The translations under genes were made by a program, and so were the position numbers. Source: an uncultured Oscillibacter sp. (GTDB taxonomy: Bacteria; Bacillota; Clostridia; Oscillospirales; Oscillospiraceae). From it: a DNA stretch of 64,000 nt. The DNA is taken from the NCBI GenBank assembly GCA_910587705.1, contig CAJUMX010000006.1, positions 62,001-126,000 of the forward strand. Direction: 5' to 3'. Under the pieces are notes generated by a model, which saw only the letters and a program-made list of their open reading frames with translations, was not told where the DNA came from and ran no database searches. Shown in pieces: positions 30,740 to 38,695 of the stretch. How positions within the stretch are numbered: the stretch's first letter is position 1; each line of letters opens with the position of its first letter.

Positions 30740-31750
30740 TCACTCCGCCGGCCAGAGGATATCCCGGGCCACCGGCGTGTAGAAGAGGCGCTCCACCTCT
30801 CTGCGCTCCCGGGTCTGGCCCAGAATCCACATCAGCTTGGCCGCCACGGCCTCCGTGGTCATGTCATAGGCCTCCAGCACTCCCAGCTTGTTTTTCAAGG
30901 CATGTCCCACGTGGTAAACCCCCACGTCGCTGCCCTCGTTCTCCACCTGGGTGGTAATCACGATGGTTTTCCCCGTCGCCAGAGCCTCGTCCACACAGTG
31001 GTAAAAGCCCCCGGACTCCGGGAGGCCCCCCACGCCGAAGCTCTCGATGATGAGCCCGTCGTTTCGCTCCAGGAGGAAGTCCGCCGCCCCCCGGTCCATG
31101 CCAGGGAGGAGCTTTAACAGGGCCACCCGGGTATTCAGCGCGTCGTAAAACACCGGATAGGCTCCGCAGTCCGGGCGGATATACCGGAGGAGCACCCCGT
31201 CCCGGAGGATGCCGAGATAGGGATAGTTGATGCTGGAAAAAGCCTGAAAGCTCTTGGACCGGGTTTTCTTCGCCCGGGTACCGGGGATGACCTTGCCGTC
31301 AAAGACAATGGAGACCCCGGGAAGGTCCTCCGTCGCGCAGCGGAAGGCGTCCATCAGATTGGTCTTGGAGTCCGTGGAGTCAAAGCCGATGGGCCTCTGG
31401 GCCCCGGTGAGAACAATGGGCTTGGGGCTTCCCTGGATCAGATAGCTCAGAGCCGCCGCCGTATAGGCCATGGTGTCCGTACCGTGGGTGAGGACGAAGC
31501 CGTCGTAGCGGCCGTAGTGTTCCCGGAGGCACCGGGCCATTTGCAGCCAGTGGCTGGGGCCGATGTTGGTGCTGTCCAGGTTCAAAAGCTGGAGGCAGTC
31601 CACGGCGCAGATCTCCGAGATGCCGGGAACGTGGTTCAGCAGCTGCTCTGTGGACAGCTCCGGGGATAGTCCCCCCTCCGTCACCTCCGAGGCGATGGTG
31701 CCGCCGGTGCCGAGGAGGAGGACGCGCTTCTTTTCTTTCGTGCGGGGCAT
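30740..31750 (-). CDS. ansA: L-asparaginase, type I (cytoplasmic)
   Basis: 336 residues. The first catalytic Thr motif LLLGTGGTIASEVTEGGLSP and the second TRHGTDTMAYTAAA-type block (LTHGTDTMAYTAAALSYL) are clear; no signal peptide, so it is the cytoplasmic type. It hydrolyses asparagine to aspartate and ammonia, the reverse balance to asnB upstream. ATG 31750 follows GAAGGAGG; a longer in-frame start lacks a site. Confidence 0.92.
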   Translation of the reverse strand: MPRTKEKKRVLLLGTGGTIASEVTEGGLSPELSTEQLLNHVPGISEICAVDCLQLLNLDSTNIGPSHWLQMARCLREHYGRYDGFVLTHGTDTMAYTAAALSYLIQGSPKPIVLTGAQRPIGFDSTDSKTNLMDAFRCATEDLPGVSIVFDGKVIPGTRAKKTRSKSFQAFSSINYPYLGILRDGVLLRYIRPDCGAYPVFYDALNTRVALLKLLPGMDRGAADFLLERNDGLIIESFGVGGLPESGGFYHCVDEALATGKTIVITTQVENEGSDVGVYHVGHALKNKLGVLEAYDMTTEAVAAKLMWILGQTRERREVERLFYTPVARDILWPAE

Positions 31751-31781
31751 AGAGGAGCCTCCTTCGCGTCTCATTGGTTAC

Positions 31782-31810
31782 AGGATATCCCATTTCCGCT
31801 CCCTTGGCAA
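31782..31810 (-). promoter_or_regulatory. Promoter of the asparaginase gene
   Basis: On the minus strand TTGCCA (31810-31805), 17 nt, TATCCT (31787-31782). The 346-nt gap 31751-32096 otherwise holds only the gap promoter and leader. Confidence 0.65.
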
Positions 31811-31971
31811 GCCCTGGCGGGCCCTTTTTTACCCCGGCGCATAATTCTCCGGCATCCCGGGAAGCCTTTAGCGGTGGGATTTCCGCCAATTTCCACCACC
31901 GGGCCAGAGGCGTGCCGCTTTATTATCAAAAATTCACAATGGCCCTTTCAAATTGTTGTTTGAAATGATGA

Positions 31972-32000
31972 TTGCCAAAAACTTCACGCTGTGATACTAT
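31972..32000 (+). promoter_or_regulatory. Promoter of gap
   Basis: TTGCCA (31972-31977), 17 nt, TACTAT (31995-32000). It gives a leader of about 90 nt. Confidence 0.7.
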
Positions 32001-32055
32001 GATCTCTGGAAAACACCCAAACAAATCGTTTACGCAATCGTTTATATGGCATTCC

Positions 32056-32070
32056 GGTACAATTTGTACC
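32056..32070. promoter_or_regulatory. Palindrome in the gap leader, possible operator
   Basis: GGTACAA-T-TTGTACC, a perfect 7-bp inverted repeat, lies between the promoter and the ribosome-binding site. Two AATCGTTTA copies stand just upstream (about 32025-32050). No CggR-type gene is nearby, so the regulator is unknown. Confidence 0.45.
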
Positions 32071-32096
32071 CAAAATTCGAAAGGAGTTCCTGTATT

Positions 32097-33110
32097 ATGA
32101 AAGCGAAAATCGGCATCAATGGTTTTGGCCGCATCGGCCGCATCGTGTTCCGCGCCGCCCTGAAGCGTGACGACGTCGAGGTCGTCGGTCTGAACGACCC
32201 CTTCATGAACCCCGAGTATATGGCCTACATGCTGAAATATGACAGCGTGCACGGCAAGTTCCCCGGCGAGGTCTCCTACACCGCTGACGCCCTGGTGGTG
32301 GACGGCAAGGAGTTCAAGGTCTTTACTGCCAAGGAAGTCGGCGACATCCCCTGGGCTTCCGTGGGCGCCGAGTATATCTGCGAGTGCACCGGCCAGCACC
32401 TGGAAAAGAGCAAGTGCGAAGGCCACATCAAGGCCGGAGCCAAGCACGTCATCATGGGCGCCCCCTCCAAGGATGACACCCCGATGTTCGTCATGGGCGT
32501 GAACAACTCCAAATACACCTCCGACATGACCTATGTCTCCAATGCCTCCTGCACCACCAACTGCCTGGCCCCCATCGCCAAGGTTCTGAATGAGAAGTTC
32601 GGCATCGTCGAGGGTCTGATGACCACCGTGCACTCCGTCACTCCCACCCAGAAGCTGCTGGACGGCGCTTCCATGAAGGACTGGCGGGGTGGCCGCGCGG
32701 CCACCGGCAACATCATCCCCTCCTCCACCGGCGCGGCCAAGGCCGTGGGCAAGGTCATCCCCGAGCTGAACGGCAAGCTGACCGGCATCTCCATGCGCGT
32801 TCCCACCCTGGACGTGTCCGTGGTGGACCTGACCGCCCGCCTGGAGAAGCCCGCCACTTATGAGGACATCTGCAAGGCCATGAAGGAAGCCAGCGAGGGC
32901 GAGCTGAAGGGCGTTCTGGGCTACACCGACGAGGATGTGGTCTCCAGCGACTTCTTGGGTGATTCCCGCACCTCCATCTTCGACAAGAAGGCCGGCCTCT
33001 CCCTGACCGACAACTTTGTCAAGGTCGTCTCCTGGTACGACAACGAGTGCGGCTACGCCAACAAAATGGTGGAGCTGATCGCCTATATGTTCTCCGTGGA
33101 CAACAAGTAA
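32097..33110 (+). CDS. gap: Glyceraldehyde-3-phosphate dehydrogenase
   Basis: 337 residues. The Rossmann start KIGINGFGRIGRIVFRAAL, the active-site NASCTTNCLAP with Cys near residue 152, and SWYDNECGYANKM at the end are diagnostic. Glycolytic NAD-dependent enzyme. AAAGGAG precedes ATG 32097; codon use is strongly biased to C/G-ending codons, as in highly expressed genes. Not in an operon with pgk or tpi here. Confidence 0.98.
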   Translation: MKAKIGINGFGRIGRIVFRAALKRDDVEVVGLNDPFMNPEYMAYMLKYDSVHGKFPGEVSYTADALVVDGKEFKVFTAKEVGDIPWASVGAEYICECTGQHLEKSKCEGHIKAGAKHVIMGAPSKDDTPMFVMGVNNSKYTSDMTYVSNASCTTNCLAPIAKVLNEKFGIVEGLMTTVHSVTPTQKLLDGASMKDWRGGRAATGNIIPSSTGAAKAVGKVIPELNGKLTGISMRVPTLDVSVVDLTARLEKPATYEDICKAMKEASEGELKGVLGYTDEDVVSSDFLGDSRTSIFDKKAGLSLTDNFVKVVSWYDNECGYANKMVELIAYMFSVDNK

Positions 33111-33134
33111 GATTCGTCTTTTGACAGGTCTTGA

Positions 33135-33169
33135 AGGCCCCGTCGCTCTTGAAGCGGCGGGGCCTTTTT
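33135..33169 (+). terminator. gap terminator
   Basis: AGGCCCCG (33135-33142) pairs with CGGGGCCT (33158-33165) with a few further pairs inside, followed by TTTT. Confidence 0.88.
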
Positions 33170-33183
33170 CGCCGGGGCTTCCC

Positions 33184-33212
33184 TTGCGGGGAATGTCGGA
33201 ATCTGGTATAAT
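33184..33212 (+). promoter_or_regulatory. Toxin promoter of the par-like locus
   Basis: TTGCGG (33184-33189), 17 nt, perfect TATAAT (33207-33212). Start near 33219. Confidence 0.8.
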
Positions 33213-33228
33213 GATTCTGCCGTCCTTT

Positions 33229-33252
33229 CTCCGTCCCATAAGTGGGAAGGAG
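33229..33252 (+). promoter_or_regulatory. Hairpin sequestering the toxin ribosome-binding site
   Basis: CTCC (33229-33232) and CCCA (33235-33238) pair with TGGG (33243-33246) and GGAG (33249-33252) around loop TAAG. The GGAG arm is the toxin Shine-Dalgarno, so the 5' hairpin would restrict toxin translation, as in Fst RNA I. Confidence 0.65.
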
Positions 33253-33257
33253 GTGAA

Positions 33258-33274
33258 TTCCATGGACGAAGTGA
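33258..33274 (+). repeat. Direct repeat a, over the toxin start codon
   Basis: 17 bp identical to 33401-33417 (TTCCATGGACGAAGTGA). TTCTTGTC at 33283-33290 recurs at 33422-33429. Confidence 0.85.
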
Positions 33275-33357
33275 GGAGCTTCTTCTTGTCCGTCGGCGCG
33301 GGCGTGATCTCGTATTACGTCTGCCAATGGCTCGACAAGCAGCGCAAAGGACGGTAA
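33262..33357 (+). CDS. Fst-like type I toxin candidate, 31 residues
   Basis: The peptide has an acidic start (MDEVRSFFL), one hydrophobic helix (SVGAGVISYYVCQWL) and a basic C-terminus (DKQRKGR), the layout of Fst/Ldr-type membrane toxins including a W-L-D junction. AAGGAGGTGA precedes ATG by 7 nt. The locus has every element of the enterococcal par system: sequestering 5' hairpin, direct repeats over the start codon and in the antisense RNA, and a shared terminator. Family assignment is by architecture; I have not aligned it. Confidence 0.7.
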   Translation: MDEVRSFFLSVGAGVISYYVCQWLDKQRKGR

Positions 33358-33363
33358 ACATGG

Positions 33364-33402
33364 GAAACCCCGGGGAGTGCCAGCTCCCCGGGGTTTCATT
33401 TT
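33364..33402. terminator. Shared bidirectional terminator of the par-like locus
   Basis: A 14-bp perfect stem (GAAACCCCGGGGAG / CTCCCCGGGGTTTC) with loop TGCCAG. ATTTT follows on the plus strand; CCCATGTTTA on the minus strand. Confidence 0.85.
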
Positions 33403-33417
33403 CCATGGACGAAGTGA
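33401..33417 (+). repeat. Direct repeat b, at the 5' end of the antisense RNA
   Basis: 17 bp identical to 33258-33274. It is read in reverse complement by the antisense RNA, so that RNA can pair with the toxin start codon region at 33258-33290. Confidence 0.85.
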
Positions 33418-33436
33418 AATTTTCTTGTCTGCTATG

Positions 33437-33466
33437 ATTATACCATAGCCCTTGCATGATATGCAA
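33437..33466 (-). promoter_or_regulatory. Antisense RNA promoter
   Basis: On the minus strand TTGCAT (33466-33461), 18 nt, perfect TATAAT (33442-33437). A palindrome CTTGCAT-GAT-ATGCAAG (33452-33468) overlaps the -35. Confidence 0.75.
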
Positions 33467-33500
33467 GCCGTAATTTTTTTATACCAGCCGAAATTTTCTG

Positions 33501-33529
33501 TTGCCATTTGGGAAAGAATATAGTAGAAT
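33501..33529 (+). promoter_or_regulatory. SRP RNA promoter
   Basis: TTGCCA (33501-33506), 17 nt, TAGAAT (33524-33529). Start near 33536. Confidence 0.7.
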
Positions 33530-33535
33530 AACAAA

Positions 33536-33680
33536 AGCAGTCCTCCGCAGGCAGCTGCGGAGCCGGTCTCGCGCAATGAAGCTCTGCGAACCATGTCAGG
33601 CGGGGAACCGAGCAGCATTAAGCGGAATGTTTCATGTGCCGCGAGGCAACCGGCTCCGCAGCTGCGTGGGGAGGACTCCC
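33536..33680 (+). ncRNA. ffs: Signal recognition particle RNA (4.5S-like)
   Basis: The conserved domain IV motif is clear: ATGTCAGGCGGGGAACCGAG followed by CAGCATTAAGCGG (symmetric and asymmetric loops bound by Ffh). AGTCCTCCGCAGG..GCTGCGGAGCCGGT (33539-) pairs with ACCGGCTCCGCAGC..GGAGGACT (-33677), giving a long rod; then CCCTTTTCTTTT ends the transcript. At about 140 nt it is longer than the 100-nt E. coli-type rod. Its position just before dnaX is typical of clostridia. Confidence 0.92.
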
Positions 33681-33759
33681 TTTTCTTTTGAACGGAAATT
33701 TACCGACGCCCTGCCGGGCAGCTGAAACGCTCCCGCAGGGAGGAAGGAGGGGACCGGCC

Positions 33760-35484
33760 GTGTATCAGGCCCTCTATCGAAAATGGCGGCCCAAGGCCTT
33801 TGCCGACGTCATCGGCCAGGAGCACATCACCGAAACCCTCCGCCGTCAGGTGGCCGAGGGACGGACCTCCCATGCCTACCTCTTCACCGGCACCCGGGGC
33901 ACCGGGAAAACCACCTGCGCCAAAATTCTCGCCAAGGCTGTCAACTGTGAGGCCCCCGTGGACGGGGACCCCTGCGGGACGTGTCCCTCCTGCGTAGGCA
34001 TCGACAGCGGCGGCTTCCTGGACGTTTTGGAGCTGGACGCCGCCTCCAACAATGGCGTGGATCAGGTCCGGGCCCTCCGGGATGAGGCGGTCTATTCCCC
34101 CGCCAACGTCCGCAAGCGGGTTTATATCGTGGACGAGGTGCACATGCTCTCCACCGCCGCCTTCAACGCATTGCTGAAAATCCTGGAGGAGCCGCCGGAG
34201 CACCTGATGTTCATTCTGGCCACCACGGAGCTCCACAAGGTCCCGGCCACCATCCTCTCCCGCTGTCAGCGGTTCTCCTTCCGGCGCATCCGGCCGGAGG
34301 ACGTAGCCCGGCGGCTGCGCTATGTGGCGGAGCAGGAGGCTATTGATCTCCGGCCCGACGGGGCGGAGGTCCTCAGCCGTCTGGCAGACGGAGCCCTGCG
34401 GGACGGCCTGAGCCTATTGGACCAGTGCGCCGCCGCGGGAGGTATCATTGACGCCACCGCGGTGCTGGACGTGCTGGGGCTAGCGGGAAACCTCCAGACC
34501 GCCCGGCTGATGGAGCTGATCTTAAGCCGGGACGCTCAAGGGGCCCTTCTCCTGCTGGACGAGCTCTACAAGGGCGGCAAGGACCTGGGGTCGGTGCTCT
34601 CGGAGCTCTCCACCCTCACAAGGGACCTGCTGCTGCAAAAAACCGCCCCCAAGGGCGGCGCGGCCCTGCTCTCCGGTGGCTTTGACGCCGACACGCTGGA
34701 CCGTTTGGGCAAGGGCGTGCCCGCCGGGCGCTTTTTGCATCTGGCCGCCACCCTGCAAAAGGCCTCGGCGGAGCTGTACGCCAGCGTCAACCGCCGCCTG
34801 GACACGGAGCTCTGTCTCCTGCGCCTCTGTGACGAAAGCCTTTCCGGAGACCTGACGGCCCTGGCGGCCCGCGTCCGCCGCCTGGAGGACAACCAGTCCG
34901 CCCGGGCAGAACTGGCCCGGCGGCCCTCCGCCCCGTCGCCGGTGAGGCCGGCCCCAGAGCCCCCGAAGGCCCCCCTCTCCGAACCGCCGGCCACGGACCC
35001 GCCCCCCTGGGACGAGCCCCCCCTGCCAGAGGAGCCACCCCCCATGGAGGAGCCGGGCCAGCGGATTTATGACATTCCCGAGGAGCTCCCTCCCCTGGCC
35101 CCGAAGGCGCCTCCGCCGCCAGCACCCCCCGCAGCCGAAATGCCGCCCTCCTCACCTGGACGGGCGTTGGACGGCGGCTGGTGGCGAACCCTGGCGGAAA
35201 ACTGCAAGGGCCGCCTTTCCCCCATGTACCGGCCCTTCCTGGGCATGTGCTCCGGCTTTTTGGAGGGGGATCTACTGACGGTCTGCGCCCCTGACGACCT
35301 GACCCTGGGCCGTCTGGACAACGACCGGGTTCGAGAGACCATCACCCAGGAGGCGGAGGCCCTTGTGGGAAGCCCGGTGCGGCTGATGCTCCGCACGGGG
35401 GAAGCACCCAAGTCCTCCCCGGAGGAAAACCTGAAAAATCTGGTGGCCTTTGGCCGGCAGTTTGACAACATTGAAATCAAATAG
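33760..35484 (+). CDS. dnaX: DNA polymerase III subunits gamma and tau
   Basis: 574 residues. VYQALYRKWRPKAFADVIGQ opens the AAA+ domain; Walker A GTRGTGKT near 45-52; zinc module CEAPVDGDPCGTCPSC; Walker B YIVDEVHML; SRC motif LSRCQRFSF. A long Pro-rich linker (about 420-500) leads to a tau-like C-terminal domain. GTG 33760 follows GGAGGAAGGAGG; the upstream in-frame extension would run back through the SRP RNA and is rejected. Clamp-loader motor subunit. Confidence 0.96.
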   Translation: MYQALYRKWRPKAFADVIGQEHITETLRRQVAEGRTSHAYLFTGTRGTGKTTCAKILAKAVNCEAPVDGDPCGTCPSCVGIDSGGFLDVLELDAASNNGVDQVRALRDEAVYSPANVRKRVYIVDEVHMLSTAAFNALLKILEEPPEHLMFILATTELHKVPATILSRCQRFSFRRIRPEDVARRLRYVAEQEAIDLRPDGAEVLSRLADGALRDGLSLLDQCAAAGGIIDATAVLDVLGLAGNLQTARLMELILSRDAQGALLLLDELYKGGKDLGSVLSELSTLTRDLLLQKTAPKGGAALLSGGFDADTLDRLGKGVPAGRFLHLAATLQKASAELYASVNRRLDTELCLLRLCDESLSGDLTALAARVRRLEDNQSARAELARRPSAPSPVRPAPEPPKAPLSEPPATDPPPWDEPPLPEEPPPMEEPGQRIYDIPEELPPLAPKAPPPPAPPAAEMPPSSPGRALDGGWWRTLAENCKGRLSPMYRPFLGMCSGFLEGDLLTVCAPDDLTLGRLDNDRVRETITQEAEALVGSPVRLMLRTGEAPKSSPEENLKNLVAFGRQFDNIEIK

Positions 35485-35504
35485 ATAAAAAGGAGAAGAT
35501 CACT

Positions 35505-35873
35505 ATGGGTTACAGCGCCCGCCGCGGATTCACCAGCGGCAATATGAAGGCCACCGGCGCACAGCGCCAGGCCGCCGTCCAACAGCAGATTGCCCAAATG
35601 CAGGAGGCCATGAACGCCGCCCAGACGGAGGTGGAAAACCGCTCCTTCACCGCCAGTGTGGGCGGCGGGGCCGTGGAGGCCGTGGCCAGCGGCAAGAAGG
35701 AATTGACTTCCCTCACCATCAAGCCGGAGGCTGTAGACCCCGAGGACGTGGAGATGCTCCAGGACCTGGTGGTCTCCGCCGTCAACGAGGCTCTGCGCCA
35801 GGCCGGGGATGCCATGGACAAGGCCATGGACAGCATCACCGGCGGGTTGAACCTGGGGAACCTGGGTATTTGA
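35505..35873 (+). CDS. YbaB/EbfC-family nucleoid protein
   Basis: 122 residues. The helical core AVQQQIAQMQEAMNAAQTEV is followed by ASVGGGAVEAVASGKKELTS and LTIKPEAVDPEDVEMLQDLV, the YbaB pattern. It binds DNA as a dimer. Follows dnaX by 20 nt (AAAAGGAG), the usual order; the expected recR partner is absent and a terminator follows. Confidence 0.92.
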   Translation: MGYSARRGFTSGNMKATGAQRQAAVQQQIAQMQEAMNAAQTEVENRSFTASVGGGAVEAVASGKKELTSLTIKPEAVDPEDVEMLQDLVVSAVNEALRQAGDAMDKAMDSITGGLNLGNLGI

Positions 35874-35878
35874 TGGAA

Positions 35879-35909
35879 GGGCGGGGCCAGGATGGTCCCG
35901 CCCTTTTTT
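35879..35909 (+). terminator. Terminator of dnaX-ybaB
   Basis: GGGCGGG (35879-35885) pairs with CCCGCCC (35897-35903), then TTTTTT. Confidence 0.88.
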
Positions 35910-35921
35910 ACAGGAGGTTTT

Positions 35922-37673
35922 ATGGAACGAACGAAACGCCTTTGGGCGGCGGTCCTGGCTCTGATTCTGCTGGCGGGCTGTGCCCCCAGGCGGACGGAGC
36001 CCCTGCCCTATCCGGAGCCAGCGGCCTCCGAGCCGGGGAAAACCATTGCCTATGTGCCTCTGGACGACCGGCCGGACAACGTAGAGCGGGTGGAGTACCT
36101 GGCGGAGTCCCTGGGCTATGCCCTGGCGATGCCGGAGGAAGTGCTCTACCGAACGGCTTTGGACCACCAGCCGAAAAATTTCGACAGCCTTCAGCGGGGA
36201 GAGCCCTGGTCCTTGTCCACCTGGGTGCTGGAACAGGAGGCGGCAGGGTGTAACCGCTACATCCTCTCCCTGGATCAGCTCCACTCCGGGGGGCTGGTCA
36301 GTTCCCGCTCCATGACGGGGGATGAAATGGAGTTACCCGGAGGCGGAACGGTTTCCACTTCCCAGCTTTTGGAAAATCTGCTGGCAAAACTGGCGGAGGA
36401 CCCAAACAACGTGGTCTGGCTGCTGGATTCTGTGATGCGGCTGGCCCCTACGGTAGGCTATGAGGGCGGGACGCTGGAGGCGTACAACGCCCTGCGGGAC
36501 TATGGCTCGCAGCCCCGGGAGGCTCTGGAACACCTGACCCTTGTCAACGTCTGTCTCGGCTACCGCTATGGCGCGGACGGCCAGCTCCTGCCGGAGCCAG
36601 AGAGCAGCCCAGAGCTTCTGGATAGCTACCTGGCGGCGCGAGAGCGGAAGCTGGGGCTCTCCGATGAGGTTCAGCGCATCCTGGCCCAGCCGGGTTATGA
36701 GCGCTTCCGGCTTCTCATCGGCATCGACGATTCCTCCCTGGAGGACTGCATCCAGAAAAACGAGATTGCCTTCCTCCGACACGGGCTGCGGACTGGGGAG
36801 GATGGGAAGCAATGGGACTGGCTTCTCTCCGGGGTGGACGATCTGGCCTTCAAGGCCGTGGCCCGGCTGTATCTGGACGAGACCGGCTGGACGGGGGCGC
36901 GGACGGCGGTCACTTACCTAGGCGGCGCCGAGGACCGGCCCGCCTGTGAGTACGACTTCCAGCCCCTGACGGAAATCATGGAAGAACACCTGGCCTTCTT
37001 CGATTTGCGGGAGGCCGACGCCGCGGAGCTGCAAATTCTGGTGCTGACCCAGCCGGAGGACCCGGACCAAATGAACGCTTACCGCAAACATCTCATAGAG
37101 GCCCTGCGGGACTACAGGAAGGCCCAGCGGCCCACCATCCTCATCGACGCCAGCAACGGGACCTACGGCACGGCGGTCTATGAGGCCCTGACCAAGGACA
37201 CGGAACTGGGATATCTCATCGCCTATTCCGGCATGCTGGACATGGCCATCGTCACCGGCACCGCCCTGAGCCACGGGGCGGCCCGGTATGCCGTTTTGAG
37301 AAACGAAGAGAACACCGACGCTATGGACCGGGCTTGGGCCAGGACCCTGGCGGACAGCGTGCTCAAGGACTTTTGCTACAAGGGCGTGGTGCGGAACGAC
37401 CTGCTCAGCTATATCCGAAACGACCTAGGCGGGGACGCCAACAACTTCTGGTTCCCAGAGCTGGACCGGGAGGACCTGCTCCGCCGCCTGAAGGAAGGTA
37501 TGAAAGAGGAGACTGCCGCCGCAATCAAAAATCTAGAGCGGAGCCGTCTTATCACGTCACTGGAACCTTATGCGGAAAAAAGCTGGGGCGGCATTGCCCT
37601 GGAGAACTACCGCTTCCCCTGGGACCGGGCCTTTGAGATCGGCATGGACATCCGGCTGGGAACCTTTCAATAG
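35922..37673 (+). CDS. DUF4127 family lipoprotein
   Basis: 583 residues. The N-terminus (RLWAAVLALILLAGCAPR) carries a lipobox LAGC, so it is exported and lipid-anchored. IAYVPLDDRPDNVERVEYLA and FDSLQRGEPWSLSTWVLEQE with ILSLDQLHSGGLVSSR are the conserved DUF4127 motifs; a GIDDSSLEDCIQKNE block follows. Enzymatic function is not established. AGGAGG precedes ATG 35922. It is transcribed separately from ybaB, because a terminator intervenes; its promoter was not located. Confidence 0.88.
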   Translation: MERTKRLWAAVLALILLAGCAPRRTEPLPYPEPAASEPGKTIAYVPLDDRPDNVERVEYLAESLGYALAMPEEVLYRTALDHQPKNFDSLQRGEPWSLSTWVLEQEAAGCNRYILSLDQLHSGGLVSSRSMTGDEMELPGGGTVSTSQLLENLLAKLAEDPNNVVWLLDSVMRLAPTVGYEGGTLEAYNALRDYGSQPREALEHLTLVNVCLGYRYGADGQLLPEPESSPELLDSYLAARERKLGLSDEVQRILAQPGYERFRLLIGIDDSSLEDCIQKNEIAFLRHGLRTGEDGKQWDWLLSGVDDLAFKAVARLYLDETGWTGARTAVTYLGGAEDRPACEYDFQPLTEIMEEHLAFFDLREADAAELQILVLTQPEDPDQMNAYRKHLIEALRDYRKAQRPTILIDASNGTYGTAVYEALTKDTELGYLIAYSGMLDMAIVTGTALSHGAARYAVLRNEENTDAMDRAWARTLADSVLKDFCYKGVVRNDLLSYIRNDLGGDANNFWFPELDREDLLRRLKEGMKEETAAAIKNLERSRLITSLEPYAEKSWGGIALENYRFPWDRAFEIGMDIRLGTFQ

Positions 37674-37682
37674 CAAGCCGCA

Positions 37683-37715
37683 AAAAGCCCGCCGTCCATC
37701 GGACGGCGGGCTTTT
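37683..37715. terminator. Bidirectional terminator DUF4127 / membrane protein
   Basis: A 15-bp perfect stem AAAAGCCCGCCGTCC / GGACGGCGGGCTTTT with loop ATC between convergent genes. Confidence 0.9.
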
Positions 37716-37738
37716 CACATTCATGCAGGGGAGACGCC

Positions 37739-38479
37739 TTACAGCTGCTTCACCGTGTAGTACACCGCCAGGGCGAACACCACAATCCCCAGGGCCCACA
37801 TGGCGTAGTACGCCACGGCGGCGCTGAACAGCCCCAGGACCACCGCTACGGCAGAGAGACCCGCCGCGGCGTAAATGGGCATCAGGTCCGCATCCGCAGG
37901 GAGCAGCTTTCCCAGCTTCTTGTTTTTCGCCAGCCAGCAAAGCCCCGCCAGCAGCAGCACATAGGCCACGGCCAGCGCCTTTACGGGCAGGCCCAAAGTC
38001 AGGTGATTGAACAGGCGGCGGCACATCCACAGAAGAATCAAGGTCCCGCTCAGGGCTGTCATGGCAATGGAGCACTCCCGGTCGTAGAAAGCCCAAATGA
38101 CCGTCAGAACCATGGCCACCGGCACCACCACGCTGAGGAGGGTGACGGCGGACTCGAAATACAGGCGAATCAGCATGCTGCCGCCGCCGAAGAACACGCC
38201 CAAGCCCACAAGGCACCAGCCGATCAGGCGTTTACGCTCATCCGCTTTCCAAAGCACGCTTAGAACCACGCCCAGAACCAGCGCCGCCGCGCCCAGGCCC
38301 GCAAAAATCAGCAGCCGGTCATGCCACACCAGGGCCTCCGTCACCACGTCGCCGTGGATGTAATATTTGCGGAGGATCAGCAGATAGAACTCCGCCAGGC
38401 AGGCCGCAAGGAAAAAAATGGTGGCGCCATACAGGGAATTGTCCCGCTTCATAGACTTTCCGTTCGGATTCTTTGCCAT
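37739..38479 (-). CDS. Polytopic membrane protein, unknown
   Basis: 246 residues with about seven to eight hydrophobic segments (for example LYGATIFFLAACLAEFYLLI; LLSVVVPVAMVLTVIWAFY; AVAYYAMWALGIVVFALAVY). The N-terminus is short and basic. No motif or family recognised; such proteins are frequent and uncharacterised in this bacterial group. TTGGAGGTC lies before ATG. Monocistronic from the promoter at 38553-38581. Confidence 0.75.
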   Translation of the reverse strand: MAKNPNGKSMKRDNSLYGATIFFLAACLAEFYLLILRKYYIHGDVVTEALVWHDRLLIFAGLGAAALVLGVVLSVLWKADERKRLIGWCLVGLGVFFGGGSMLIRLYFESAVTLLSVVVPVAMVLTVIWAFYDRECSIAMTALSGTLILLWMCRRLFNHLTLGLPVKALAVAYVLLLAGLCWLAKNKKLGKLLPADADLMPIYAAAGLSAVAVVLGLFSAAVAYYAMWALGIVVFALAVYYTVKQL

Positions 38480-38552
38480 TTATCAAGACCTCCAAGGTGT
38501 TTTTTCTTTTCAAAATGCCCGGCGAAACAGACCTCCGCCGACACGCTTAAAT

Positions 38553-38581
38553 AGTATAGCAGACTTTTTCCTCTTTTGCAA
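38553..38581 (-). promoter_or_regulatory. Promoter of the membrane protein gene
   Basis: On the minus strand TTGCAA (38581-38576), 17 nt, TATACT (38558-38553). Confidence 0.75.
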
Positions 38582-38631
38582 GGCCCTTCCTGCCAGGTTT
38601 TTTATTTTTTCGCCCAAACTTTCGTTTTTCG

Positions 38632-38660
38632 TTGAGATGCGCTTCCAGCCGTGCTATACT
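38632..38660 (+). promoter_or_regulatory. Promoter of the apbE operon
   Basis: TTGAGA (38632-38637), 17 nt, TATACT (38655-38660). Start about 30 nt before the apbE ATG. Confidence 0.75.
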
Positions 38661-38695
38661 ATAGAAATCACGACCAGACCGACAAGAGGATTGCT

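Larger units (their letters stand above)
33362..33430 (-). ncRNA. Antisense antitoxin RNA candidate (RNA II-like)
   Basis: Predicted from the promoter at 33437-33466, starting near 33430 and ending at the shared hairpin. Its 5' end is complementary to the toxin translation start through direct repeat b, including GACAAGAA and TCACTTCGTCCATGGAA. Length about 65-70 nt, like Fst RNA II. Confidence 0.65.

Noticed and set aside
33083..33466. 127-codon minus-strand frame across the par-like locus
   Set aside because: Its start region is explained by the antisense RNA and the frame is Arg/Pro/Ser low complexity without a ribosome-binding site.
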